Assembly: GCA_004123355.1 (NCBI GenBank)
Contig: SCHM01000002.1
Span: 5,305,569-5,369,568, forward strand
Length of the DNA: 64,000 nt
Reading direction: 5' to 3'
From: Amphirosellinia nigrospora
Taxonomy: Eukaryota; Ascomycota; Sordariomycetes; Xylariales; Xylariaceae
Below, piece by piece: positions 47,701 through 62,248 of this stretch. Under the pieces are notes generated by a model. That model saw only the letters and a program-made list of their open reading frames with translations, ran no database searches and had not been told where the DNA came from. The number at the start of each line of letters is the position of its first letter. Positions within the stretch are counted from its first letter, which is position 1. A program made the position numbers and the translations under genes.

Positions 47701-50700
47701 TTGGAATCCTTTAAGAATGCCCATTCTGATGAGCTATCTAGAAAGGAAACGGAGAGTACTGCCGCCCTCGCTTCCGCTTTGGAGGGCTTGAAAGTTGCTC
47801 ACGCTGAAGAGTTGCGTCGTATGGAGTCTGCAAGTAACGCGACTTATGCTACTGAAATTGAGGCTTTGAAGGCTGCCCATGCCCGGGAACTATTCCAGAA
47901 AGAAACGGAGAGCGCAACTGTGCATTCATCTGTGTTGGAGGATTTGAAGCTTACACATGCTGATCAGTTGGTTCGCAAAGAATCTGAGGCCAAGGCGATA
48001 CACAAAGCCGAACTTGGAGCCTTGAAGGCTCTCCACGCCAAGGAAATATCTGAAAGTGAGGCCAAGCTAAGAGCAGCGGCCTCGACGGAGCTTGAAGCTC
48101 TTAAAGCCAATTACGCTGAAGAATTGTCCAACTTCAAAGTCGAGAGTGCAGCAGTCCAGGCTGCTGAGCTGACTGCATTGGTCGAGACTCACACTATCAA
48201 GATCGACGCTGCTAAGAAAGAATTATCTGAAGCCCATGCTAGAGAATTTGAGAGCCTCAAATCCAGCCATGCTGAACAGATTCACGAAGCCCAACGATCA
48301 ATGCAAGTTGCACAGTCTGAACAGTTAGAGGGTCTCAAGGTAGCGCACCTGCAAGAAATTGACGCTATTAAGAAGTCTATCAACACTATTCACCATGATG
48401 AGCTTGAGTCACTTCGCGCTGCTCATGCTAAGCAGATAGAGGACACCAAAATTCAGCTTACCACGGCCCAGGCCATTGCCATTGCATCACTTACCGATTC
48501 TCACAATAAGCAACTGGACGACACCAAAAGTACTTTGCATGCCGCACACTCGCATGAGTTGGTGTCGCTTCAAGCTAGTCATGCTGACCAGCTCGAGAAC
48601 CTTCGTAAAGAAAAGGATGCCACCCATGCTGCCGCCATTGCCCTTATTGGGTCTCTATAAGCAGATAGACGAAGTCAAGCATACCATCAACACCACCTCA
48701 CGCCAAGAGTTTGAGCGTCTAAAAGCTTCTCATACTAAAGACCTTGAGAGAGCTCGGGAAAGAAAGGGAGACAGCCCACGCCACAGCTGTTGCTGCCATA
48801 TTTGAAACACATAGCAAACAGCTGGATACCCAAAAAGCTGATGGGAAGCCGCAATGTCCAGAGAAATTGTTGCTCTCAAGGCTACACACGCCCATGAGCT
48901 TGAAACGTTAAATAGCGAGCATGCTGCAGCTCATGCTAAAGAATTGGAGGGTTTCAAGGCGGCCTTAGCGAAGCAAATGGAGTCTTCTAAGATGGAGGGT
49001 GATGCGACTCACACTCAACAGATTGAGGCTCTGAACGCTGCTCATTCAGAGATTATCGAGGCCCACAAGCGCGATGCCGAAATTGCACAGAGCCATGCGT
49101 GGACGCTCTCAAGTCATATACGAACGACAGATCGAAACGCTCAACAGTGAAAATGCCGCAGCGAGAACCAAGGAATTGGAACTCCTGACCACGAGGCATC
49201 TCGACGAGATGAAGGATCTAAGGAATGAACATGCGGCTGCCCGAAGTAGAGAACTAGAAAACCAATGCCGATGAGCTGAAGACTTAGAGATAGAATATGA
49301 GCACTCCCAACTCCGGGAACAACTTATTGCTACCCATTCGAAAGAGCTCGAGGCTCTCCGCCAACAGATGGAAGCAATGCATTCTAGAGATTCGGAAGTA
49401 TTGCGTACCCAACACGTGGCAGCCTTGGCAGCCTCAACAGTGAACATGAAGCATCTGTGTCCCAGCTTCGCCAGGATCTGGTGTTACTTCATTCGAATGA
49501 GGTTGAGGCAATTCGTCAAGACTTTGAAGCCACTCATTCGAAAGAACTGGAATCATTGCGTTTCCAACATCTGGCTGCCGTAGAAGCTCTTAACAGTGAA
49601 CATGAAGCCGCCAAGTCTCAACTTCACGAGCAACTTGGTGTTGCTCACTTGAAGGAGATCGAGGCGGTTCGTCAAGACTCGGGTCACTTATTCGAATGAC
49701 TTGGAGTCATTGCGAAGCCAACACGCAGAAGTTCTCGCGGCTCTTGAGAGTGAACATGAAGCTGCGCACTCGCAGCTGCGGAGGAACTTAGTGGCGTTCA
49801 CTCCGCAGAACTTGAGGGGCTACGCCGCGAACTTGGCGCCACTCATTCGAAAGAAATGGAATCATTGGGTGCTGGGCACGCCAAGAACCTCGAAGCCCTT
49901 AAGAGTGAACACGAGGCTACGATAGCTCGTCAACTTAAGGAGCTAGAAGACAGCCATGCGCAAAAGATGGCAGATCTGCGCCAAGAGCGCGAACAAGCAA
50001 AATCAAATGAAATAATAGCGCTAGGTATTAGCCATGCCCAGACTATTGATGCATTGAAATCCGATCATGAGGCTCAGCTAGCACATAAGATGCAGGAATT
50101 GCTGAATCCCATGCACAAACCCTGGAGAAGTTGGGCCAGCAGAATGAATCTGACCACTCTCGTGAGCTTATCGCATTGAACAGTCAACACAAAGCGATTT
50201 AGAGAGTCTGAGGAATGAGCTCGAATCGGTACGCCGACAACAACTAGCTGACCTTGAATCTGCTCATGCTACAGCGTTGACATCTCTGCGCGCCGAACAC
50301 CAGAGCGTACTCCAGGATGGCCTGAGCAATCTGGAAGCAAAACACTCGAAAGCCCTTGATGACATCAAGAATGAGCGACAAGTTAGTCAAGTGGAGGCTC
50401 TCAACGCTCTCGGCGTTGAGCATTCGCAACAATTAGACCAGCTGAAGGGCGAGAGCGATGCCACGCTTGTTCGGAGCTTGATCTGCTTAAAGGCGAGCAT
50501 GCGCGAGTCCTCGAGGCACAGGCACAAGAGAGTGACGCTACACTGTTGCGAGAGTTGGATGCGCTTAAGGCACAGCATAGAGAGATTCTACAGTCACAAA
50601 TCAACGAGAGCAATGTTGCCTCACCCAAGAGCTCAATACACTGAAAGCTGAACACAAGCTAATTCTCGAATCCCACATTGGAGAGCGCACTGCCGAAAAA

Positions 50701-52679
50701 GAAAATATGTTTGCTAGCCATGCGCTGGAACTCGAGGCTCTCCGGGCTAGCCTAACTGTTGTCCCACCTGTCCTTGGGTATTCTCGTCTAAACTCGGTAG
50801 AAACGGAGCCGGTCGAGCTGCCTGAAATCAAAAGCCCGAGGCGGGAGGCATTTATCATCCCACAAGATAACGAGCCAATGACACCGCAGGCCCGTTCTAA
50901 TGGTAGACTTGATAGACAAGGCAAAGCTACGGATGTAACAATTATTGCCGAGGACGATACGCGTCAATCTCCCAGTGTTGTTGTCAGATCCGAAACCCCT
51001 GATTCACAACGGCCATTTAAAGAGATCACCGCCAATACCGATGCTCGATCTTTACGGAAACCCGCCGCAAATTCGTCCCATCAGGGTTCCCAAACAACGT
51101 TGACGGCAGACGGCTTAGATCGGTTAATGAAGGGTCAAGACCGACAATCTCGAGAAGCGGGTGCTCTATTTGGCGAGGGCGATGCTGTAACTCCCTCCAC
51201 TGTTCGCAGAAGAAACTTATCCACCGATAGTTTCGGCAGTGTCATGCGTGCGAGGCAGCCTGGCGTCGTTGCTGCTTCTGAGCTTCCTTCTATACGCCGA
51301 CCTGGAAGTTCTGCAAGTACACGTAGTGCTACCCAAAACATGCCACCATTACCTCTCAACCATCGCGAAGTTATCGAGGCTGCTCGGTCCCATTCGGCTC
51401 ACGGTGGCAAAGGCACCATGGGTCCTCCTTTGTTGCCCGCATCTGCATATCGTCCTTCGTCCTCACGCCCGGAGACTCCCAATTCTGTTGCGAGGGGCAC
51501 ACTCACGCCTCGCACCGGTAGGACCCCGGGTATGCGGATGTTCAGCCGCCCATCAGGGCGCCTATGCGTAGTAGACAGTCGTCCATGTCGTCTTTTGCAT
51601 CGGAGATCGATACTAGATTCAACATCCCCAACGGAATGGGTATGGAACCATCAGGCTTCGGCTCTAACACGGATCCCCGCATGATTCAGGCTGTTACCCA
51701 AACGATGATTGGTGAATATCTATGGAAGTATACTAGGAAGACTGGCCGGGGAGAAATGTCTGAAAACAGGCACAGGCGGTTTTTCTGGGTGCATCCGTAC
51801 ACTCGAGCTCTCTACTGGAGTGATAGCGATCCAGCTGCCGGCGGCCGCGGAGAGACGAGAGCCAAAAGCGTGCCCATTGAAGCGGTACGAGTGGTGGCCG
51901 ATGATAACCCTATGCCCCTGGACTGCATCGCAAGAGTCTCGTCGTCATTGCTCCTGGTCGTACAATCAAGTTCACTTGCACAACAGGCCAGCGACACGAA
52001 ACATGGTTCAATGCCTTGTCGTACCTTTTATTGCGTTCCGGTGATGAGAACAAGCAGGATGCGGAGGAAGTGGCCGGCAACATCACCCAAGACGATATCG
52101 AAGAATTCAACCCTTCGATGCATCGTTCATCAGAAAACGGCCAAAGGCCTCGGCCACCGCCTTCTCTTTCTTCATACAACTCGAGGACCACTAGGAACGA
52201 GTCACCAGCCATGGATGCATCGATGGCCATTCCTACGTTGACGCCCACTCACGAGAAGGAGGGTGCACGTAGTGGTACCTTTGGTAGAAAGCTGAGCGGC
52301 TACTGGAAGTCTAGCAGTCTAAGTCGTGGCACCCTGAATAGCTTAAGAAGTCGGAGCTATCAGCCTTACGATAGTGCCATCTACGAAGCAAGCGAGGTTC
52401 CAGACAGCGCAGAAGATCTCAGGCAAATTATCGAGCAACAGGATAGAGAGTCTGATAGACTCGAGAATGTTCGAGCCTGTTGTGACGGTAAGACATCTCT
52501 AAATCCGACGTGTATTTTACTCCTACTAACTATTTATAGGCAAACATGATGTAGGAACATTATCCCACACCACAAAGCGTGGCCGCCTTCCAAGCTTCCA
52601 GCCACAATCTCACACCCATACACATCCTGGGTTATCAGCGTCCAACTCGGCAGTGGGCTCTATGCGCTCACGACCGTAG
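44756..52679 (+). CDS. apsA: ApsA/Num1-like cell-cortex protein, many frameshifts
   Basis: Homologue of Aspergillus ApsA and yeast Num1, the cortical anchor that captures dynein and astral microtubules for nuclear positioning, at the plasma membrane. Exon 1 (44756-45220) has the ApsA N-terminus (HFNAQLFALGPNASPAQAKR; LEAHLAETDRRMEEAGKLG). Intron 1 is 45221-45286. A coiled coil follows (IAQVRNLQGLLAEKEEDLRD), then a Ser/Pro-rich part, then roughly 3.5 kb of coiled-coil repeats. A Ser/Thr/Pro-rich stretch leads to a C-terminal PH domain (about 51,690-52,060: GEYLWKYTRKTGRGEMSE; RRFFWVHPYTRALYWSD), which binds PI(4,5)P2 in the family. A last intron (52488-52539, branch CTAAC) leads to the final exon ending SMRSRP. 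Breaks of one base lie near 45350, 46015, 46235, 46632, 48640, 48765 and repeatedly to 50,660, plus some near 51,540 and 51,920. Most are one missing base; at least ten in total. Confidence 0.85.
47190..50720 (+). repeat. Internal coiled-coil repeats of ApsA
   Basis: Tandem units of about 26 residues (78 bp), each built on LE(A/S)LKAAHAxEL followed by a Lys/Glu linker such as RKETESA. About 40 or more degenerate units. Best preserved around 47,600-48,150, where the spacing between successive LExLK cores is 26 residues three times in a row. Further right the theme LNSEHEAA and SKELESLR dominates. Confidence 0.8.
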
Positions 52680-55600
52680 AGTCGTCAGCCTAGGTACCCA
52701 GGCTTTTTTCGCCGATCGTTCTAACCATTTCACCTGTAATACACCACACCAAAGGCATGAAGTCCCGGTGGGATTCTCACGAAGCGCACGACTCTTCATT
52801 TTTCATTTTTCTTCTGCTCATTCTAACACCATTCCTGGTGCTCTGGGTCCGCTACCTGCTGTTATTATCACTACTCCGATGCGACACCTAGTATTTTACT
52901 ACAAACACCCTCGCCATACATCCTGTCTGACTACCTACTCAAGTCCCTCCCTATGTAATTTTTTTTTCGGCTGCTGGAAGAGGGCGGACCATCAGTTTGG
53001 GACTTTATGCAATATGCAAAAGTCGGCATTGTACATCAAGAGGTTCTCGGGGAAGGAGGAATGGAAGGTTCGGCGGAAGGGATGCGAGGGCGCAATACGC
53101 ATCATTGTGTACCCTTAGGTACCCCCCTTTGAGTACTCATTTGTCTATCGGACTAGTGTAGTAGTTGCCGTCAGGTGTATTTATGAGATACGGTTCTCTC
53201 TTCACCCTTTTCAAGAAAAGAAACTGCTCTGAACTTGTCATGGGTGCGTGTTGATGAGATAATCGTGCCCAATCAATCATACATGGTTGGGTGGGAGCTC
53301 TAGAGATAGTCACATGGCTGTAGAATGCAAACACTTGCGAATTTATTTATTATTATCCTACTATTTGTGCTTTTAACCTTGAGGGGGGTATTCTGTTCTA
53401 TGGTAATGGATATATCTGCTTGTACTGGCGTTTTGTTGAAGCTATCAAGTCTATGATCCCATTGCGCTTCTTAGCTTGCTACTCTAACCTTTCGAGTCGA
53501 AATACCTCGGCTGCATCTATTACACTTATTCGAGAGTCAATTAATGGAAGCCACCGAGTTAGTGTCGGAGAAAAATTGTGAGGTGATGATGATGATGATG
53601 ATGATGTCGTGTGACGGCAAACCGATAAAATCCAACGGATTACCACGTTTATCACGGCTTGCGCAAGTCCTAGCTCCTTTTCATGACGCTGGCTAGACTA
53701 GACTAGGTTAGTCAATCATTCATGGTGTGCTATGTAGGATTAATTGGTGGGCGGGAACTATCTGTTCACACGTGCTAACTAATGGGTTTGACAGCGGTTT
53801 GGCGAGTCAGTTGCTGCCTTTCTTTCAGGTGGTGTAGGTAGTTAGATATTGTGCTCTTTAGGTTCTCTTTACGATGTATAGATTTCAGGCGCTAGGTTAG
53901 CTCGGCCAGGTAGCTTATAGACCAATCTATGGCGCAATAAAAGAAAACCCGTTGTAATTGCTTGTACTATAAGTAGGTGTCTATAGAGATGACCACTCCT
54001 GAGATCTTGGCTATGCTATGCTAGAACGAGCAATGCATTCGTGCTTACGTACCCTTGGCTTGGCTTGGGATCAAATGGCGGGCGCACTTTTCAAATTCGT
54101 TTAGTCATTCGGCGAGTCCCCCAGCGGGGATTGGGATGTGGCTTGCTTGGGATGTTATTTATTCTCATTGTCTAGAGCTAGCTAGCTGGGGATATTAGAC
54201 TAAGGCGGCTTAGCAGTAGTAACTAATCGGCTGTGGCGTTTTTTATACCCGCTGCTGAGCTCGGGGTATAACGACTTTTTCGCTTCTGGGAATCTGTCCG
54301 ATGGTGACTGGAAAATCTGTGTGAATAGAGTAACCTCGGTAGGTAGGTGTAGGACAGAGGTTTGAAAGAGGAGAAAGACTAAAGTATGGTGTGTGAGGAC
54401 CGAGCCTTGACCGAGGTGCTTTACTTGACTGTGGGTTTTTTGTGTGTAGACTAGACTGGTCTAATGTATAACAGCATCTAGCAATAAGGTAAGTATGCTT
54501 TGCAGCACGCACGACCGTTGTGAGCGATAATAAACCCTGCCGCATCAACTTGGGGACTACTTGTAATCAATAGTACACAGTCAGTCTTGACACGTCAAGT
54601 TGTATTACCTGGTCATCTAGTATCGCCCGTTTCATCTTACTATGTACAATAGTGTGCCTACTAGTTCTGGGGAAGACAAAGAATCTTGACAGTTCTCCAT
54701 CTCCGGAGTTAACTACAGCGACGCAAGAGAAAGGAGTTGTCTGGGCGTCTTGTTTACCTTTCTGTTTAAGTTAGGTAATAAGCGCGGATCGCGGGTCTCG
54801 AAAGTCCCGCTAACCGATTTTCGTACACTATTCCAGATTCGCCCATCTCTCCCCTGGCCTACTCGTAATTTAAGGAGTGGAGCAGCTACCGATGCTTTCG
54901 TTGCATTGTGTAGATCTTCGTCCCAGCGTAATGGTAAACACAAGGCTCCTCTCCGGGGAAATCGTACACGGCGATTCGATCGCTTCGTATTGCGGTTTTC
55001 TTTGGCCGAATTGTGTGCTGTAAGCGGGCACCATATATAATGATGACCGCATCTGCTTAAGCGAATTATCTTCCAATGAGAGGATAATTTGGCCTTCGGA
55101 AAGGGCTTGCTCATGATGTAGGCTCCGCAATCCTTGTCCTATTTTAGGTGGGAGGGCCAGGTTAGATTTCCGTTTTTCGAGCTAAGGAATTTTCTCAGAG
55201 GCCAAGCCAGCCGAAGCAATTGCCTGTGTGTATCTCACACGGACGAGATCACTCACAAAATTAGCCAAACGACTTTTGTCCAAAGTACACAAGTCATCTA
55301 CCTATCCCGCATCTGGTCGTCGCCCCGTGGACTAAGGGCTGTCTGGGGCTGGTGTTTAAAGGATAGCCTTGCTTGCAGCACCAGAACGACTGGTATTACC
55401 GGAACCTTGGGACCTATCAGTTTCAAGCCTGACGAGAAGGATCGCCGCTAAGTCGGTGCCTGGTCGGCCACCGCCTGCTGAAGTTGTTAGTCGAGCAGCA
55501 AGTCACTAAGATCACTAGTATGAAGGTCCGAGCTCTTGGGTGGTCAGCTCGCTCGCCCCCGTCGTGGAGTGGTTGAGCTGGCTAGCCCGCTCAAAGGATT

Positions 55601-55723
55601 TTCGGTTTCTAGCATGCCGTACACTAAAAGTGACGCACAGTTAGTTGTACCTAGATGTTAGGGTTTGGCCTAAGGAATACTTACAAAGCATTCGTTATTA
55701 AGACGCTTTGCTGCTGGTTCAAG
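52680..55723. other. Gene-poor interval
   Basis: 3 kb with no supportable gene. It holds a (GAT)n microsatellite, short direct motifs such as TTGGCTTGGCTTGG and CTAGACTAGACTAG, and a T-run near 52961. Frames of about 100-180 codons have no recognisable family. Confidence 0.5.
53583..53606 (+). repeat. (GAT)n microsatellite
   Basis: Seven to eight perfect trinucleotide copies. Confidence 0.9.
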
Positions 55724-56942
55724 ATGCAGTCCGTTAACCTCGAGAATATCAGGATGTGATATCAAACGAGCAAGCATGCCCAGTCGATCACGGCCGCGGA
55801 TATTATCACCCGGACTTCACCATGACGGCCTCGGGGGTTGCTGATCAGGTCAATTACGCCACTACTGTCCTCACTCTGCTCATCCTGTTGGCCCGTATAT
55901 TCCTCTGGCTTTGGCGACGAGAACGTCTGGATACGAGTTTCATCCTTGTGTTCGCCTCTGTGTTCTTCGTCACTGCGAGGATAGCTTGCAACACATTATA
56001 CTTGAAGTATGGGAATGCTGCGGATGTGATAAAGCACGCAAACTACTTCAACGAGGGAAACTTAGACGATGTTAAGACTGGGAGTATACTCGTGCTATCG
56101 GCCCGTGTACTGATCACGGTTATACTATGGCTCCAAGTCGCAATATTGCTCCTCTTTTACACTCGAATTACATACGGAGTGAACTGGGTGCGTGGGTGGT
56201 CAAGATAACGTGGGCTGCCGTCGCTATCACTTTCGTCGGCAACATTCTGCTTATTTTCCTCGAATGCCGACCCATCACCCTGTATTGGCAGGTTACTCCT
56301 GATCCGGGATCGTGCGTTCAAGCCAACGCCCAACTTCTCAACCAGACAATCAGCAACATCTTTCTCGACATACTGCTTATCATAATCGCATTCCCAATAG
56401 TCGGTCTAAGGAAACGAACTATTGCGGAACATGTCACACTGTATACATTGTTTGCTCTCGGCACATTTTGTATTGTCATCAGCGTTATTCGAGTAGTTTC
56501 TGTGCGCGACAGCGGGTCATCGCAAGTAACACGGAGCCTATGGGCGTCTGTGCAGATGTTCGTATCGACCTTCGTCGCAAACGCGCCAAATATCTACGGA
56601 TCAGTTCGCGCTCTCCGGGTAAAAAGAGCGACTGCCAACGGCGCTGCCAGGCCCGATTACGGTGTAAATACGACCAGGAACAATCGCGTGCGGCCTGGAT
56701 TCCGCGATTCTTGGATGAAAATGGATGATAATGACTATATCGCTTTGTCGCCACACTCGCAAAGCTGCATTCGACCTCTTCCGCCAGCAACGACCTTCTA
56801 TGACGACGAGACTGCCCCGGCGCCTTATTCTCATCAACCTTCCCTAGATCACCCGGTCTATGCTCGTGACGAGCCTGATAGATCTAATATTGCGGTCGCG
56901 TCATCACGGGTTCAGTCACCCGAGACAACACCGCCTCCCTAG
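55724..56942 (+). CDS. Fungal rhodopsin-domain seven-TM protein, frameshifted
   Basis: An integral membrane protein of the fungal rhodopsin-like family (PTH11/SAT4-related), a GPCR-like topology in the plasma membrane whose ligand is unknown. Seven hydrophobic segments are visible: VNYATTVLTLLILLARIFL; FILVFASVFFVTARIACN; ILVLSARVLITVILWLQVAI; ITWAAVAITFVGNILLIFL; ISNIFLDILLIIIAFPIV; TLYTLFALGTFCIVISVI; VQMFVSTFVANAPNIYGSV. Conserved LECRPITLYW and the Cys-Val extracellular DPGSCVQANAQLLNQ support the family. The C-tail is Pro/Ser-rich and cytosolic. One base is missing near 56200, between TM3 and TM4. The likely ATG at 55724 (MQSVNL) joins the body only if another base is missing near 55740; otherwise the start is unclear. 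No introns needed. Confidence 0.78.
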
Positions 56943-57557
56943 ACGCTGCTACCAGCTCGGCTTTAACATGTTGAGAACTAAAACTACCATTACAACTCAA
57001 TTACGATCATTCATATCTTCACGCGCGAATCACTACTCGCCAACCGACTATGTAGTCACGCTTGGACACGACCTTTCACTGTTGGACACCGAGTCAACTA
57101 TATTTTTATACCACACGGAGCTCCCAGATATTATTCGGATAATGATTTGAACAAGAGCGATGAAGCTCACCACCAGTCGCAAACCGGCTGAACAGTTCTT
57201 TGGTCATAGCCGAATCACCAACAAAAACGAGAGCTTGTATCACACAAAACACGGACCTGGGATGGGGTTATGGTGGAGTTTAGGGCTGGGACTGTACATA
57301 TTTTGATGTATAACAGATACGGATGGGAGAAAGATACCCTACGATGGACTAATGGAACGGTGTTATCAAGGATCGGCATAACACGCCAAACCGTGTAGCC
57401 TTATACCATGGCTTTACTCTCGATTTTAGCCTTCTGACTCTACTTATAATTCAAGTCGGATACTGAACATCTAATACTTAGAAAAGAATTGGTGCTTTAT
57501 TCATTTATGTTACCTCATAGTCCAAGCCCGACGAGGTTAATCGGCTTCTGAAATCAA
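56943..57557. other. Convergent intergenic region
   Basis: 0.6 kb between the convergent rhodopsin-domain and FMO genes. No gene seen. Confidence 0.5.
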
Positions 57558-59665
<2,108 letters not shown>

Positions 59666-60959
59666 ATGGGAGCCGTTGATGTTGACGCGCGCTTGGCGAA
59701 CGGGTTCTCCTAACAGGTAAGTTGGGGTAGACGCTAGCCCTCGCACACTTGACTACAATTGGAGATCGAATACTGGAGAGCTTCGCTGACTGCAATCCTA
59801 AATTAGGAGGATCGGGGTTCATCGCATCGCATGTCCTAGATACCTTATTGGATAATGATAGGTGAGATTGTTATCGGAGAAGTATATCTGTATGTTCGCT
59901 GACATTCTCACTCGCAGATTCCAAGTCGTTGTCACCACTAGGTCGGAGGAAAAGGGGAAGGCAATCGTGGAATCAGTGAAACCACATCAACTATCTTATG
60001 TCGTGGTAGGAGACATTGCAAAAGAGGGTGCATTTGATCATGTAAGTGTTTGCGACGTTGACTATTGAACGGCAAATAATAACTATGATTTGCTTCAGGT
60101 CTTTCAATCTCAGGCGCCCTTCCACTACGTCGTTCACACTGCGTCGCCCTATCACCTGAATGTTCAGGATCCCGTGAAGGACTTTCTTGACCCGGCCATT
60201 AAAGGCACTACCGGGTGTTGAAATCCATTAAAGCATACGGTCCGTCGGTCAAACGTGTGGTTATCACCTCATCTTCGGCAGCTATCTTGAACCCGGATAA
60301 TCACGCGAAGGTCTATGATGAGACATACTGGGCGCCCACAACCTTTGAGGACGCAATAAGCAACCCGGCCAAATGTGGTTACAGAGCCAGTAAAGTACGG
60401 TTCTGGTCCTGCTGCTGCTGCAATGCTGGTCCCATGCTGACGACATCTAGGTGCTTGCCGAAAAGGCGGCATGGTCATTCGTCGAAAAGGAGAAGCCGAA
60501 TTTTGATTTGGCCGTCATCACTGCACGTACGTGTTCGGCCCCGTGCAGAGGAAGTTGCCCAGCCTCGAGGCTATGAACACCTCGAACCACCGCATCCGCG
60601 ACATGCTAGAGGGCAAGATGAGATGGGCTCCAGCCGACGGCCCCCGTGTTCACGTGGGTTGACGTGCGAGACGTGGCGCTGGCGCACTTGCGGCCATGAC
60701 GGTGCCGAGCGCTGGTGGCAATCGCTTCTACGTCGTGGGCGGTCACTTTTCGAACAAGCAAATCGCCGACGTTATCAGGAGCGAATTCCCGCGATTCACG
60801 GATCGCCTCCCGGCAGATACCGTGCATGACGTGCCGAGTGATGTGTACGGCTTCAACAATAGCAAGTCAAAGGAAGTCCTGGGGCTCCACTATACAGGTC
60901 TTGAAACGAGTGTGGTTGACACCGTGAGGTCTATTCTAGAGCTGTTCCCTGATATTTGA
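59666..60959 (+). CDS. NAD-dependent epimerase/dihydroflavonol-reductase-like protein, frameshifted
   Basis: A second extended-SDR reductase of the GRE2 group. It has five exons: 59666-59716, 59807-59861, 59918-60041, 60099-60394 and 60451-60959. Donors are GTAAGT, GTGAGA, GTAAGT and GTACGG. Splicing yields VLLTGGSGFIASHVLDTLL, the Rossmann TGGxGFIA motif split by intron 1. FQVVVTTRSEEKGKAI follows, then VVHTASPYHLNVQDP, SIKAYGPSVKRVVITSSSAA and YRASK with the catalytic Tyr and Lys at the exon 4/5 junction. The C-terminal part has WVDVRDVALAHLRP and SNKQIADVIRSEFP. At least five frame breaks, mostly one missing base: near 59704 (GGG), 60220, 60530, 60650 and 60696. Its paralogue is at 10.7 kb. 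It may act with the divergent FMO, but this is not shown. Confidence 0.8.
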
Positions 60960-62248
60960 GGAAGTTACAAATGGATGTGCTGGCCCCGTAGATGGTAGAG
61001 AGGGTCGTAGTGTAGAAGGGATGGTATAAAACGAACTATATTGCTCTCGACATGTGCAGATCGAGCGCGGATACCTGTATCAGGGGTCTATGGTGCGATC
61101 GTAAAACTCGGTAAGATGCCCGCTCGCGACAGGTTCGATGCAACATCGCAATGCCTCAGGCGTCACACCGAAGTGAGCTGATATGAAAAGCGAAGTATGA
61201 TAAAGCCTTGGGCTTCTAGACCGTGCCGCTTTGCTTGCCTGCCTTAACCTACGGCTATTGATATGACATATCCCTTGCTACGAACCCCCCCCGCCTTTCT
61301 ATCTTCCGAGCGCGTCATCGGTCTAAGACAAAAGGTTGCTTCGCTTCTCATACGTTATTCGAAAATAGAGCGGAATACCCCTGTATCTAAAGCCCCCTGT
61401 CATATTCTTAGGGTCTCTTAATATAGTTCCCGTCCCGTTTCCAATGACCAAGGACTGCTCATGCATGGGAAGAGAATAATGTCCGCGAGCTCCTAACCCA
61501 GTATGGCTGAGTCGCACCATTTGTTTCCCTTGCATTTGGAGCGGTGTATCTATCTATTCATACATGGTATGAGCAGTCCTAATTCAATCTCGTGGACACA
61601 CAACATATCGCGCTTCGGCATCACTATGCATGGATGTGCATAGACTAGCCTTAGTGAAATAAAAGAGAGTGATTGGAATCTTGTCCCATGAAGACATGCT
61701 CGCCTTGTTTGGAGCCTATGCCCTTGACCGAATTGGATTATTCCCGCTTCTGAGTGCTACCCCAAGAGCTAGCGAGCTAATAGAAATTCGGGAATCTGTA
61801 TGTTGGGGGCCGTCTTTTATCCATAAGTAAGACTTGCATGCCGAGTGCATTAGCATACAATGACATGCCACATGTCAAACATAAATTGCCCTACGCCGCC
61901 TATAACGCGACGTTGAGCCGTTGGCAGCCCAATTATCGTGTGGTTCGACAACCCCGACGGCGGTAGTCCCAGAGCTGGCTCGATGTCCCGACCATGGGGT
62001 CATCTGATGCGCGCAGCTCTTCCCTACGCCGCGGAAGGAATGATTGGGTGTAGATATGACTAAGGATTGGAAAAGTAGGCTAGATGCAAGTGCGGGATGA
62101 TGCCCAGAGATAATGGGAGAAGGGGTGAAATATAAATGGCTGCATACCTGCCACCCGCCTTGCTCTGCGGGACATAGGTATATCGAGAGTTTTTGCAGAT
62201 TGCGCCCAGGGATCGTGACGCCACGTAGGCGTCGAAAACGTCGCCTAA
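60960..62248. other. Intergenic region
   Basis: 1.3 kb with no supportable gene. A minus-strand frame at 61875-62297 overlaps the next gene and shows no family features. Confidence 0.5.

Noticed and set aside
52579-53118. A 179-codon plus-strand frame overlapping the end of apsA
   Set aside because: Its first part is the apsA last exon in another frame and the rest is low-complexity 3' flank.
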